From the NCBI RefSeq assembly GCF_001543285.1, contig NZ_CP014164.1, positions 186,001 through 250,000 on the forward strand: 64,000 nucleotides of DNA. The letters are read 5' to 3'. The notes beneath the pieces were generated by a model that was given only the letters and a program-made list of their open reading frames with translations, searched no databases and was not told the origin of the DNA. Numbering within the stretch: the stretch's first letter is position 1; the number at the start of each line of letters is the position of its first letter. Of the stretch, positions 1 to 9,453 are shown piece after piece. Both the position numbers and the translations under genes were made by a program. This DNA comes from Aerococcus viridans. Lineage in GTDB: Bacteria > Bacillota > Bacilli > Lactobacillales > Aerococcaceae.

Positions 1-702
1 ACATTAATTGGTCTGGCAACAGGAAACTTAACTGAAGGACTACTATTAGGTGGTCAATTACAATTAATCGCTTTAGGTTGGATGAACATCGGGGCAGCGC
101 AAGCGCCAGATGCGGCCTTAGCAGGTGTAATCGCGGGTATCTTAGTATTAACTAAAGGTGCTTCTGTAAGCGAAGGTATTGCCATTGCAGTGCCTTTAGC
201 AATCGCTGGTCAAGTATTAACAATCTTCGTTCGTACAATGACAGTAGGTTTGGCACATTACGCGGATGCTCAAGCGGAAAAAGGCTCTATTCGTGGAGTT
301 GAATCTGCCAATATGCTGGCTTTAGGTCTTCAAGGTTTACGTGTAATGATTCCAGCAATCGCTACATTAGCTTTACCAGCTTCAGCTGTACAAGGCGCTT
401 TAGCAGCCATTCCAGACTGGATCACAGGTGGTTTAGCTGTTGGTGGTGGTATGATCGTTGCTGTAGGTTACGCAATGGTTATCAATATGATGGCAACCAA
501 AACAACATGGCCATTCTTCTTTATCGGTTTTGCTTTAGCAGCCGTTACAGAATTGAACTTAGTGGCAATGGGTATTATCGGTTTGGCCTTAGCACTTATC
601 TACATTGAATTGTCTCCACAATTTAATGGCGGTGGCGGTTCAGGATCTGGTGGTTCAGGTTCAGTTGATGCCCAGTTAGACGCCATTTTAGAAGACTATT
701 AA
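1..702 (+). CDS. manY: PTS mannose/fructose/sorbose family IIC component (5' partial)
   Basis: Membrane channel subunit of a Man-family phosphotransferase system; with IID it carries mannose, glucose or related sugars across the membrane while they are phosphorylated. The reading frame is open from the first base, so the N-terminus (about 30 residues by family length) lies before the window. The 233 visible residues are nearly all hydrophobic membrane segments. The C-terminus ends in a Gly/Ser-rich linker and an acidic tail, an unusual low-complexity end for IIC. IID follows after 12 bases with an AAGGAGG ribosome site, so the two are co-transcribed. The family call is firm; the sugar is not determined from sequence. 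Confidence 0.93.
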   Translation, partial: TLIGLATGNLTEGLLLGGQLQLIALGWMNIGAAQAPDAALAGVIAGILVLTKGASVSEGIAIAVPLAIAGQVLTIFVRTMTVGLAHYADAQAEKGSIRGVESANMLALGLQGLRVMIPAIATLALPASAVQGALAAIPDWITGGLAVGGGMIVAVGYAMVINMMATKTTWPFFFIGFALAAVTELNLVAMGIIGLALALIYIELSPQFNGGGGSGSGGSGSVDAQLDAILEDY

Positions 703-714
703 GGAGGGGTAGAC

Positions 715-1662
715 ATGACTGAAGAAGTAACAAACCGCGTAACATTATCAAAACGAGACCGGATGGTCGCAAACTGGCGATTAACTTTCGTTCAAGCTTC
801 ATGGAACTACGAGCGTATGCATAACGTTGGTTGGGCTTATGTATTAGCCCCAGCAATCAAAAAATTATATACAAGTAAAGAAGACCGTACGGCAGCTTTA
901 CAACGTCACTTGGAATTCATCAACTCTCACCCATACGTTGAGGCACCAATTTTAGGTGTAACCTTAGCCATGGAAGAAGAGAAAGCAAATGGTACAGTCA
1001 TTGAAGACCAAGCTATCCAAGGGGTTAAAGTTGGTATGATGGGTCCTCTTGCTGGTGTGGGTGACCCAATCTTCTGGGGTACGTTACGTCCAGTAATCGG
1101 TGCCTTCGCTGCATCGCTTGCCCTAAGCCAATCCATCTTAGGACCAATCTTATTCTTCGTACTTTGGAACGTCATTCGTGTAGCCTTCACTTGGTATACA
1201 CAAGAATTAGGTTACCGCGCAGGTTCTGAAATCACAAAAGACTTGTCTGGTGGTATCATTCAAAAAATCACTGTTGGGGCATCTATCTTAGGGATGTTCG
1301 TTATGGGAGTATTGGTACCTCGTTGGACAACCATGAACTTCCCAGCAGTTATCTCTGAAGTAACAAACCAAGAAGACGCTATTGTAAACTTTGACGGTTT
1401 AGTTGAAGCAGCTAACAACAGCAATGTAACAGCTGACAGCTTCCGTGATGTGATTAACCAAATTTCATCAGGTCAATTAGTAAATACAACAACTGCCACA
1501 TCATTAGGTGATGTATTCAACCAATTATTACCTGGTATGATGCCATTACTATTAACATTAGCATGTATGTACCTATTAAAACGTAAAGTGAGCGCAACTA
1601 CCTTGATCTTCTCTATCTTTGTGATCGGTATCGTGCTTTATGTACTAGGTATCATGGGTTAA
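715..1662 (+). CDS. manZ: PTS mannose/fructose/sorbose family IID component
   Basis: Second membrane subunit of the Man-family PTS, partner of the IIC encoded just upstream. The 315-residue protein begins with a soluble part and contains the family region around residues 95-130 (GVKVGMMGPLAGVGDP), followed by hydrophobic segments, with the last helix at the C-terminus. Length fits the IID family (about 300). The start ATG follows AAGGAGG with normal spacing. The next gene begins one base after the stop, showing tight operon structure. The same subunits are known receptors for some class IIa bacteriocins in lactic acid bacteria; that is family knowledge, not seen here. Confidence 0.95.
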   Translation: MTEEVTNRVTLSKRDRMVANWRLTFVQASWNYERMHNVGWAYVLAPAIKKLYTSKEDRTAALQRHLEFINSHPYVEAPILGVTLAMEEEKANGTVIEDQAIQGVKVGMMGPLAGVGDPIFWGTLRPVIGAFAASLALSQSILGPILFFVLWNVIRVAFTWYTQELGYRAGSEITKDLSGGIIQKITVGASILGMFVMGVLVPRWTTMNFPAVISEVTNQEDAIVNFDGLVEAANNSNVTADSFRDVINQISSGQLVNTTTATSLGDVFNQLLPGMMPLLLTLACMYLLKRKVSATTLIFSIFVIGIVLYVLGIMG

Positions 1663-1663
1663 G

Positions 1664-2047
1664 ATGGTAGCACAATTAAATACAGAAGTAACGTTCGTCT
1701 CCAAAGCGAATGCGATGATCAACCCTATCGACCCTAAGTCAGGATTACTGATGGTGGGCGATAAAGGTGTCGAATTTCGCGAGGAGAACGGACCAGGCTT
1801 CATTCAAATTCCATGGGTTAACATTACACGCATCCGCGTGCAAATGTTCTTCAAAGGACGTTACGTCCGCGGCTTCTACTTTGAAACCGATGAAGGCCAA
1901 CTCCTGGAATTTGTTGTCGATGAAGCTAAAGATAGTCTTCGGGCAATGCGCAAGTACCTGCCCCGAGAAAAATTCGTCGCACAACAAAGTAACCTAGCTA
2001 ACTTATTCAAAAACCCCTTTAAACGAGGGAAAAAAGACAAGGAGTAG
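1664..2047 (+). CDS. manO: DUF956 family protein, ManO-type
   Basis: A 127-residue soluble protein of the DUF956 family, which in lactic acid bacteria is typically the last gene of mannose PTS operons and is often called ManO. It has no signal peptide or membrane segment; the C-terminus is strongly basic (FKNPFKRGKKDKE). It starts directly after the IID stop without room for its own leader, so translational coupling is likely. Its biochemical role is not established; involvement in control or assembly of the mannose PTS is inferred from conserved neighbourhood only. Confidence 0.85.
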   Translation: MVAQLNTEVTFVSKANAMINPIDPKSGLLMVGDKGVEFREENGPGFIQIPWVNITRIRVQMFFKGRYVRGFYFETDEGQLLEFVVDEAKDSLRAMRKYLPREKFVAQQSNLANLFKNPFKRGKKDKE

Positions 2048-2052
2048 TGACG

Positions 2053-3003
2053 ATGCAAGAACCCATATTCTTAAAAGCCTACCTGGAAGAAAAAATCTGG
2101 GGTGGACAAAAATTACGCAGTCAATTTAATCTAGACATCCCTTCAGACCAGACGGGAGAAGCGTGGGTCATTTCAGGACATGAACATGGGCAATCTATCG
2201 TGACGTCACCTGAATCCCTTGCCGGCTTAAGTCTATCTGACTTGTACCAAAAGCACCCAGAAATCTTCTTGGGAGAAGCGGCTGACCGTTTTCCATTATT
2301 AATCAAAATAATTGATGCCAAGGAAGACTTGTCCGTCCAAGTGCACCCGGATGACGCCTATGGACTAGCCCATGAAAATGACCTTGGGAAGACGGAGTGT
2401 TGGTATATTATGGACGCGGATCCAGGTGCCTACCTGATTTACGGCCACAATGCCCAAAATAAAGAACAGTTCCTAGAAATGATCGAAGAGAACGAGTGGG
2501 ACCAACTGTTACGTAAAGTGCCCGTTCATGCCGGTGATTTCTTCGCCGTGCCAGCAGGGACTATCCATGCTATCGGTGGCGGCGTATTAATCCTCGAAAC
2601 CCAACAAAGTTCTAACACCACCTACCGGGTTTATGACTACGGACGCAAGGACGCCAATGGCCAGGAACGTGACCTACACATCCAACAATCAGCGGATGTC
2701 ACCATGTTCCCCCACAAGGATACTCTAGCAACCGGGCATACAACTGAACTACCGGGTGGCTCAATCCAAGAATTTTGGACCAATGAATACTTCTCCGTGG
2801 CAAAATGGACAATCGAGGATATCTTGCATATCAACTTATCCGACAAGTACCAATTGTGTACAGTCCTTGATGGCCAAGGACAAATCACTGTTGGCGACAA
2901 GACTTGGGACGTGAAAGCAGCAGACGCCTTTATCCTACCAAGTGACCTTAGAGAAGTCACACTCACTGGGCAATTCAGTTTGATGGTAGCAGAAGAAGCG
3001 TAA
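2053..3003 (+). CDS. manA: Mannose-6-phosphate isomerase, class I
   Basis: Interconverts mannose 6-phosphate, the product of the adjacent PTS, and fructose 6-phosphate, feeding glycolysis. The protein of about 316 residues has the short Firmicute type I form. Zinc ligands are visible: QVHPDD (His near 98), the Glu of GKTECW (near 115) and the His of PAGTIHAIGGG (near 173). ATG at 2053 was chosen because AAGGAG lies eight bases upstream; an in-frame GTG at 2047 overlaps the previous stop and is too close to that site. It is the last gene of the operon, followed by a strong terminator. Linkage of ManA to the PTS supports mannose as substrate. Confidence 0.95.
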   Translation: MQEPIFLKAYLEEKIWGGQKLRSQFNLDIPSDQTGEAWVISGHEHGQSIVTSPESLAGLSLSDLYQKHPEIFLGEAADRFPLLIKIIDAKEDLSVQVHPDDAYGLAHENDLGKTECWYIMDADPGAYLIYGHNAQNKEQFLEMIEENEWDQLLRKVPVHAGDFFAVPAGTIHAIGGGVLILETQQSSNTTYRVYDYGRKDANGQERDLHIQQSADVTMFPHKDTLATGHTTELPGGSIQEFWTNEYFSVAKWTIEDILHINLSDKYQLCTVLDGQGQITVGDKTWDVKAADAFILPSDLREVTLTGQFSLMVAEEA

Positions 3004-3050
3004 ATGGCTAGCGGTTGTTCAATCTGTTGACCGAATAAGAACCATAAAAA

Positions 3051-3102
3051 TAGACCAAGGGGACATCAAAGCAGATGCAACCCCTTGGTCTATTATTTTT
3101 TT
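3051..3102 (+). terminator. Rho-independent terminator of the mannose operon
   Basis: Perfect 12-bp inverted repeat (TAGACCAAGGGG at 3051-3062 with its complement at 3081-3092) followed by a T-rich tract. It closes the PTS-manA operon and lies before the converging FNT gene. Confidence 0.9.
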
Positions 3103-3165
3103 AGGATATTCTATGTAAATCGCGCGGCATTCTTTATACTTTTCTGGATACCTCATCACCTGGAC

Positions 3166-3957
3166 CTAGTCGAGATATCCTGTCTCTACACTATTTAGGA
3201 AGCTATACCCTAGCCCCATGATAACACCGCCACCTACTAGATTGCCCATAAAGGCGAAGATCCAATTAATCAACACGGCCATTATATCCATGTTATTACC
3301 TGAGAAGAAAGCGATACTCATTAGCGAGAAATTCGCAATAATATGTTCTAACCCACCATAAACAAATAGGAAAATAACGGCGATGATAAATAGTAGGCGG
3401 CCAATATCATCTTTCATTTTCATCTGCCCCATAATGGTGATATTGACGAAGATATTTGCGAGAATCCCGTCTATGAATAAGGTCCAAATGTCTTTATCCA
3501 ATTTCGCATTAATCATGGTCATGATTGCAGAATCAGCATTAAAATAATGTGCGATACTAGAATGCCCAATGAGTATACCAACAATAGCAGCCCCTAGTAG
3601 GTTCATGCATGTGCAAATAAAGATAATAGTTAATGCTTTTGACCAAGAAATTTTCCGGCGATGAGCACCCGTGAACAAATACATCATATTTGAAGTAGCC
3701 AATTCACCGTTTAAATAAACAATCATGGCTAAACCGATTGGAAATATGAGGGCGTAGCTGATTTTACCTAGAGCGGGATAGTCTACAGAAAGGACATCCC
3801 AAACCAAAATACCAATGGCGGTTGGTAGGGTTAAGAATATACCCGCATAAATCGCTCGTAACAAGTATCTAATCTTTGATTGGGCAAAAAGGGCATCCTT
3901 TTTGGCAACGGCACCATCGATTGTATCCATGAAAGTTGAAACATTTTTCTCGCTCAT
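3166..3957 (-). CDS. Formate/nitrite transporter (FNT) family channel
   Basis: Pentameric membrane channel family (FocA/NirC/HSC) that passes small monovalent anions such as formate, nitrite or hydrosulfide. The 263 residues contain about six hydrophobic helices and the FNT-like segment YLNGELATSNMMYLFTGA around residues 80-98. ATG at 3957 is preferred because AAGGAG sits seven bases upstream; an earlier in-frame ATG at 3987 has no ribosome site and would place this Shine-Dalgarno inside the gene. No formate lyase or nitrite enzyme is adjacent, so the anion cannot be named; formate export in a fermentative organism is the likeliest role. Confidence 0.85.
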   Translation of the reverse strand: MSEKNVSTFMDTIDGAVAKKDALFAQSKIRYLLRAIYAGIFLTLPTAIGILVWDVLSVDYPALGKISYALIFPIGLAMIVYLNGELATSNMMYLFTGAHRRKISWSKALTIIFICTCMNLLGAAIVGILIGHSSIAHYFNADSAIMTMINAKLDKDIWTLFIDGILANIFVNITIMGQMKMKDDIGRLLFIIAVIFLFVYGGLEHIIANFSLMSIAFFSGNNMDIMAVLINWIFAFMGNLVGGGVIMGLGYSFLNSVETGYLD

Positions 3958-4238
3958 ACCTTGTCTCCTTGCAATTATTTTTAACATAGTCCATCATTTT
4001 TCTGACTTGGTCAGCATACTATAAAATAGCGATTAATATGATTAGAATTGGTATATCTACCTTTTTAACCTGATAAAAAATAGACTGTTTGATAATTTTT
4101 TCACAATATCGCGGAATTTTATGCTTGATTGTTCTATTTAGAACTGAAGCATTTTTCACACTCATATCAAAAAAACCGTGCAAAAAACTGACAAAGACTA
4201 TACTATTAAGACAAACACATACTCTGGAGGTGAAGACG

Positions 4239-4730
4239 ATGAAAGATAAATCAATTTGGATTGATCAATTTAAAATGGAAGGACACGAAGAGGGTGGCTT
4301 TTTCTACCAAGTGATGAAATCTGACCAACGTATCCAATTAGAAGAACAGCCAGAAAGAGCCTTATATACCAGCATCTATTTCCTATTAACCTCAACAAAT
4401 GTGTCACGATTCCACCGTTTAACAGCGGATGAAGTTTGGTATTATCACTATGGTAGTCCACTGACTGTGCATATGATTACCCCTGAAGGAGAATACCAGC
4501 AAATTACCCTGGGTACAGACGTTGAAAACGGCCAAGTATTACAAGCCGTTGTGCCTAAAAATACGATTTTCGGGTCAAGTGTTGAAGAATTGGATAGCTA
4601 TTCACTAGCATCATGCATGGTTAGTCCAGGATTTGAATACGATGACTTTGAACTATTCAAACGATCAGATTTACTGAATCAATATCCAGATTATGCGGAT
4701 ATTATTCACCGACTAACCCTAGAAGACTAG
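4239..4730 (+). CDS. Cupin domain protein (cupin_5 / DUF985 family)
   Basis: A 163-residue protein of the cupin_5 (DUF985) family, a small beta-barrel fold whose members have no agreed function. The conserved core FHRLTADEVWYYHYG covers residues 58-72 and supplies the His and Glu typical of a metal-binding cupin; a second His is at 78. ATG at 4239 is chosen because GGAGGTG lies seven bases upstream; the longer frame from 4089 has no ribosome site and a non-family N-terminus. It is a single-gene unit with a terminator downstream. The enzymatic role is unknown. Confidence 0.85.
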   Translation: MKDKSIWIDQFKMEGHEEGGFFYQVMKSDQRIQLEEQPERALYTSIYFLLTSTNVSRFHRLTADEVWYYHYGSPLTVHMITPEGEYQQITLGTDVENGQVLQAVVPKNTIFGSSVEELDSYSLASCMVSPGFEYDDFELFKRSDLLNQYPDYADIIHRLTLED

Positions 4731-4898
4731 GATTTCTGGTCTGCTTAAGAGATTCGTAACTTATTCATCACAAAATCAACACAATTTTGATTGAGATTTT
4801 CACTAAATCTTCAAAGGTATCGCTTATTATATAAGCATACCCAATAAAGAAACCAAACTTTTCTTCATAAATCTTTCTCCTCCCAAAACGAAAGATGA

Positions 4899-4934
4899 CA
4901 AAAAACCAGCTGACTCCCAACGGCTGGTTTTTTA
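4899..4934. terminator. Bidirectional terminator
   Basis: Stem AAAAAACCAGC / GCTGGTTTTTT with A and T tracts on both sides, so it can act on either strand. It lies downstream of the cupin gene. Confidence 0.75.
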
Positions 4935-5073
4935 ATGCCCATATTTGAAAATAGACATAGAAATATTTTTGGCAATACAAACTATTTTATAGACCATAGG
5001 TGAATAAGCTTAAGCAAAGACTACATTTTATATTCAATAATCTTGAAGATCCTTATTTATGGATTATTATTTA

Positions 5074-5104
5074 TTGAGAAATTCCAAGTCATGAGATCTG
5101 TAAT
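5074..5104 (+). promoter_or_regulatory. Possible promoter of the 5109-5287 RNA
   Basis: TTGAGA at 5074-5079 and TGTAAT at 5099-5104, each one mismatch from consensus, but with a long 19-base spacer. Transcription would start near 5111, just at the base of the predicted fold. Suggestive only. Confidence 0.3.
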
Positions 5105-5108
5105 ATCA

Positions 5109-5287
5109 AAGCTAAGGCTGACGCTTTCCTAGCATGCCTTAGCAGTAAAAAGGAGGGATGGCCCACAACAATCTGTTTGGCGTGTACGCCTTACAGATTG
5201 TGTCGCCAGACAAGTCTTCAGATCGAGACTGAAGAAGGTCCTACTGCTTTTAAGGCAATGATAGGAAAAAGCAGAAGCCGAATGCTT
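5109..5287 (+). ncRNA. Candidate structured non-coding RNA, family not identified
   Basis: The gene-free stretch 4731-5320 contains a segment that closes on itself by nested helices read directly from the sequence: 5109-5112 with 5284-5287, 5116-5119 with 5276-5279, 5125-5131 with 5262-5268, 5136-5141 with 5251-5256, and 5142-5147 with 5242-5247. Inside are a purine-rich stretch (5148-5160), a long hairpin (ACAATCTGT 5168-5176 with 5193-5201, capped by GGCG/CGCC) and a smaller hairpin (CTTCAG 5216-5221 with 5229-5234). A closing rod, an open centre and a small hairpin on the 3' side recall 6S RNA; other families such as raiA are possible. No long reading frame covers it. The strand is inferred from a weak upstream promoter. 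Confidence 0.5.
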
Positions 5288-5320
5288 ACTAAATTACTAC
5301 ATAATGTATAAATACTACTT

Positions 5321-6085
5321 CTATCCCTTTCTCGTGATAAAGTTGAAATGTCTACCAAGTGTTTTGTCTAAGCGGTATGAAAAACCATCAACCATTTCGA
5401 AAGTATCTTGGTCAGATACTGTAATATTGTTTTCCAAGACACCAACTCGTTTTAACTGCTCTGCAACCGTCGCCTGGTTGTCTACTAAGTATTTCTGGCC
5501 TTTGTCATCCCATTGAATAAAATCATCCGCATAACCAAGCGCCTTGAATTGGTCAGCAACATCTTTGTCCACTTCAAAAGATTTCTGTGCAATCGAAGGA
5601 CCGAGAATAGCTTTGATGTTACCCATGTAAATATCTGGGTTTTCATTTTTGATTTGTGCAAAAGTGGCTGACACGATATCTTGAACAGTCCCTTTCCAGC
5701 CTGAATGGATGGCACCAATTAAACCAGTATCTTCGTCATAAAAAATCACAGGCACACAATCTGCCGTAAAGACGCCAACAACCACATCGCTTTCGTAAGT
5801 GTACAAGGCGTCCACATCATCCACTGCATCTTCAGTTGACAGACTACCGCGCCCCCGGTCCCCAACTGTGACACGATAAGCTTTTTTGGAATGGGTTTGA
5901 TTAGCGAAAACGAACTGGTCGACGTCAACCTGTAATGCATCCGCTAAAGTTCGTCGATTTTCTACAACTTGCGTTGCGTCTTCCCCCGTATGTAGAGCTA
6001 AATTGCCGTTAAGGGTTTGCTGGTTGTCTTTTAAAGTCGTACCAGCAATTAAGTTTTCTGGTGTGTCATAGAATTGGATCGTCAT
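5321..6085 (-). CDS. pgeF: Peptidoglycan editing factor PgeF / multicopper polyphenol oxidase family (laccase domain)
   Basis: A cytosolic protein of the YfiH/PgeF family, whose bacterial members hydrolyse wrongly incorporated residues from peptidoglycan precursors and have also been reported as purine nucleoside enzymes. The 254 residues show the three conserved metal ligands: His65 (ANQTHSKK), Cys110 (FTADCVPV) and His127 (GAIHSGWKGT). ATG at 6085 was chosen over the ATG at 6094 because AAAGGATGA lies with proper spacing only before the former. It is a monocistronic reverse-strand gene. Family call is firm; the physiological substrate here is inferred. Confidence 0.9.
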   Translation of the reverse strand: MTIQFYDTPENLIAGTTLKDNQQTLNGNLALHTGEDATQVVENRRTLADALQVDVDQFVFANQTHSKKAYRVTVGDRGRGSLSTEDAVDDVDALYTYESDVVVGVFTADCVPVIFYDEDTGLIGAIHSGWKGTVQDIVSATFAQIKNENPDIYMGNIKAILGPSIAQKSFEVDKDVADQFKALGYADDFIQWDDKGQKYLVDNQATVAEQLKRVGVLENNITVSDQDTFEMVDGFSYRLDKTLGRHFNFITRKG

Positions 6086-6201
6086 AAGGTTCATCCTTTC
6101 TGCTTTCAGTTACGTTTATTATAGCAAACAAGCACTCTGACTAATAAAGTCCTACAAAAACTGTTAAAATATAAGAAAATGACCGATAAGGAGATAATTG
6201 T

Positions 6202-9126
6202 ATGACAACCAACTTGAAAAAAGGGGACCAATTGCATGGTTTCACCCTTGTAGACAGTCAATTTATTCAAGATGCTAACGCCCAAGTCCACACCTTTGCC
6301 CACGAACAATCTGGCGGCCAAGTGATTTGGGTTGAAAATGACGACCAAAACCGTTCGTTTGGGATTGGTTTTAAAACACCGCCAAAAGATTCGACTGGTG
6401 TAGCCCATATCGTGGAACACTCAGTCCTTTCTGGATCACGTAAGTACCCAGCTAAAGATCCATTTATGACCATGTTGAAAACGTCAATGAACACCTTCCT
6501 AAATGCCATGACCTTTTCAGATATGACCATTTACCCAGTGTCATCTATGAATGAAGAAGACTTCCATAACCTAACGGATGTCTATTTAGACGCCGTTTTC
6601 TTCCCTAAAATGACCAGTGAAGAAAATATTTTCCGCCAAGAAGGTTGGCATAAAGAATTATTCGATAAGGACGAGCCAATTATCTATAACGGGGTCGTTT
6701 ACAATGAAATGCGTGGGGCATATTCAGACGCAGAACGCATTATTATGCAAGATGTTACGGCAAATATGCACCCCGGTTCCACTTATGCCCACGAATCAGG
6801 TGGCTATCCTTACGACATTCCTGACTTGACCTTTGAAAACTTTAAACAATTCCACGCCGACCATTACCGTCCAGACAATGCTTTAGCCTATGTCTACGGT
6901 GACATCGATATCGACCGGACATTAGGTCAAATCAATGGCGATTTCTTCAGTGAATTCTTGACTAATGACCAGCAAGTTCAGTTTGACTTGCCAGAAACAA
7001 AGAATGGCCACATCGAATACCAGGCCTTTTATGACGCTGATGAACGCAAGACTGTCGAACACGATTCTTACCTTACCTACATGACGCATGTAGGTGCATC
7101 TACAGACTTGACTAATAATTACGTGGCTAATATTTTAAGCGACGCTTTAATTGAATCTGAAGCTGCGCCAATTCGCCAAGCTCTTATCGAAGCCGGGCTA
7201 GCGGAAGAAGTTGAAGCCATTGGGTCAGACGGTTACTACCTAGATTTCGGTCTGGTCCTGAAACAATTCAATCCAGCCAATAAAGACAAAGCCCTTGCTG
7301 TAATTAAAGAAACCCTAACTGACCTTGTAGCCAACGGAATTAACCGTGACCTACTTGAAGGGGTCATCAACACCCGCGAATTCGCAGCCCGTCAAGCCGG
7401 TGGTGCCACGAAGGGAATTACCTATGAAATCCAAATGACCATGGCATGGCGTTATGGCATGTCTCCGACCGAAGTCCTTCACTTTTCGAAATATTTCGAC
7501 GATTTAAGAGCGAAGTTAGACACTGACTTCTATGAAGAATGGCTTCAAGACAACTTGCTGGCGGCAGATGCCAGCTTAGTCGGTATTTACCAACCGAAAG
7601 TTGGCTTATTCAAACAACAGGACGACCAACTAGCAGCCAAGTTAGCTGCTGAAAAAGCCGCAATGACTGACCAAGACATTCAAGCATTAATTGAGGAAAA
7701 CCAAGCACTGCGGGTCTACCAAGACACACCGGATACCGAAGAAGCCCGTCAAGCCCTACCGCAATTAGATATTTCTGACGTACCGCGGACAACCCAAGCG
7801 ATTGCTGAAGAAACATTAACCGGCCAACAAGGGGTGCCTGTCCTTTTCCATGAACAAGACGCATCAGGCATTCGGTATGTACAATTGGCTTACAATTTAG
7901 ACCATATTGCTGCGGAAGATTTACCTTACGTGAATTATCTAACGATTTTATTAGGGTTATTGGACACGGAAAATTATGATTATCGTCAAATGGACATTGA
8001 AATGATGAAGGCGACTGCTGGAATTTCTATGCGACCTAAAGTCTTTATTCGTGAAGGTTCGCAAGATGATTATGTGCCAGTTTTAGTGTCATCATTTGCG
8101 GCGATTGGCGACCATTCTGCTCGTGGTTTTGAACTATTGCAAGATACGATGAAATTCACGGACTTTTCTGATAAGGCACGGATTTTAAATGTCTTACAAC
8201 GGGTGAAATTCAATATGAGTCAGTCATACGAAGGGGCTGGCCACCGCGTAGCCATTTCTAGACTACGGTCATTCTACTCACAAGCAGCCAAGTATGAAGA
8301 CGTCATTTCTGGTTTATCATTCTATGACCATATGACTGATTTAATTGAAAATTTCTCAACTAAGGCAGATGCTTTTATCGAGAAATTGATTGAAGTGAAT
8401 GGCAAAATGTGGGATCCTCGCATGCTGACAGTCAGTTTAACAGCAGATACAGCGGATAAAGCCACATTACTTGAACAAGTTGATCAGTTTATCGATCAAG
8501 CTGACCCAACGGATAGTATTGAACCAGTATCTGTTGAGTTTGATTTAGTGGGCAACAACTACCACGAAGCCATTCAAACCAATGGGAACGTCCAATACGT
8601 ATCCGTAGGTGGGCGCGTGCCAATTGAAGACTACAATGGTCGTTATGTTGTCTTCGCCAATATCTTATCTAAAGACTACTTACACGAAAATATTCGTGCT
8701 AAAGGTGGTGCGTATGGTGCAGGTATCAGTCTAACATCATCAGGCGATGTCACAACCTATTCGTACCGGGACCCGAATGTAGATAAGACAGTAGATGTAT
8801 ATCATAAGTTACCGGAATTCTTGGCCAATCCAGGTCTAAGCCAAGACGACCTTGACCAACTGATTATTGGTTCAATGACAGCCTTCCATTATCCATTAAC
8901 ACCAGCCAGTGTAAATAACTTGATGGTGACACGTCACTTTAGAGGCATGACCAAAGATATGGTAGATACCCGATTAAGCCAGGCATTAGATACCAAAGTT
9001 GCAGATCTAGTTGCCTTTAAAGATCAAATCCAAATCGCACTAGACGCAGACAACCTAGTCGTCTTTGGTAACAAGCAAAAAATCGACGACTCGAAACAAG
9101 TATTTAATCATAAACGTACGATTTAA
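6202..9126 (+). CDS. M16C family zinc metallopeptidase (PreP-like, insulinase superfamily)
   Basis: Large 974-residue peptidase related to mitochondrial presequence protease and bacterial homologues; the family degrades unstructured peptides inside a closed chamber. The inverted zinc motif HIVEH is at 69-73, with the third ligand Glu169 in VVYNEMRGAYSDAE. The second, catalytically silent M16-like half carries a Gly-rich substrate segment near 830-850 (RAKGGAYGAGISL). No signal peptide, so it is cytoplasmic. AAGGAGATAATTGT precedes the ATG. It is a single-gene unit ending in a strong terminator. The length matches PreP-type proteins (about 970). A role in peptide turnover is inferred from family. 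Confidence 0.92.
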   Translation: MTTNLKKGDQLHGFTLVDSQFIQDANAQVHTFAHEQSGGQVIWVENDDQNRSFGIGFKTPPKDSTGVAHIVEHSVLSGSRKYPAKDPFMTMLKTSMNTFLNAMTFSDMTIYPVSSMNEEDFHNLTDVYLDAVFFPKMTSEENIFRQEGWHKELFDKDEPIIYNGVVYNEMRGAYSDAERIIMQDVTANMHPGSTYAHESGGYPYDIPDLTFENFKQFHADHYRPDNALAYVYGDIDIDRTLGQINGDFFSEFLTNDQQVQFDLPETKNGHIEYQAFYDADERKTVEHDSYLTYMTHVGASTDLTNNYVANILSDALIESEAAPIRQALIEAGLAEEVEAIGSDGYYLDFGLVLKQFNPANKDKALAVIKETLTDLVANGINRDLLEGVINTREFAARQAGGATKGITYEIQMTMAWRYGMSPTEVLHFSKYFDDLRAKLDTDFYEEWLQDNLLAADASLVGIYQPKVGLFKQQDDQLAAKLAAEKAAMTDQDIQALIEENQALRVYQDTPDTEEARQALPQLDISDVPRTTQAIAEETLTGQQGVPVLFHEQDASGIRYVQLAYNLDHIAAEDLPYVNYLTILLGLLDTENYDYRQMDIEMMKATAGISMRPKVFIREGSQDDYVPVLVSSFAAIGDHSARGFELLQDTMKFTDFSDKARILNVLQRVKFNMSQSYEGAGHRVAISRLRSFYSQAAKYEDVISGLSFYDHMTDLIENFSTKADAFIEKLIEVNGKMWDPRMLTVSLTADTADKATLLEQVDQFIDQADPTDSIEPVSVEFDLVGNNYHEAIQTNGNVQYVSVGGRVPIEDYNGRYVVFANILSKDYLHENIRAKGGAYGAGISLTSSGDVTTYSYRDPNVDKTVDVYHKLPEFLANPGLSQDDLDQLIIGSMTAFHYPLTPASVNNLMVTRHFRGMTKDMVDTRLSQALDTKVADLVAFKDQIQIALDADNLVVFGNKQKIDDSKQVFNHKRTI

Positions 9127-9139
9127 GCGAAAAAAATTA

Positions 9140-9187
9140 AAAGAGAGAAAAAAGATTTCACTTCGAAATCTTTTTCTCTCTTTATTT
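9140..9187 (+). terminator. Rho-independent terminator of the M16C peptidase gene
   Basis: Long stem AGAGAGAAAAAAGATTT / AAATCTTTTTCTCTCT with a short loop followed by T residues. Confidence 0.85.
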
Positions 9188-9453
9188 AGTTAACTGAGAT
9201 TTGTATTGTCCCAGTCTCATCTCAATTTTCAAAGATAATATGCCACGGCATACAATGTGAATAACAAATAAAAATCTAGAAAAATATTCAAATTGTAAAT
9301 TGAGACCAACTATTAACGTATATGCAACATAAATCATTAACAATAAAAGTAACAGGATATTCATTCACCGTTTTTTTCTTTTAATACGCATTTTCTATCT
9401 CTTTTCGTGTGCAAATAGACCATACTCTTTGAAAAATGTTATTCTTTTGCTTA

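Noticed and set aside
4768..4980. Reverse 70-codon reading frame
   Set aside because: Spans a bidirectional terminator, has no ribosome site and an implausible composition.
9182..9364. Reverse 60-codon hydrophobic reading frame
   Set aside because: No ribosome site, and it overlaps the terminator of the M16C gene; AT-rich sequence easily yields such frames.
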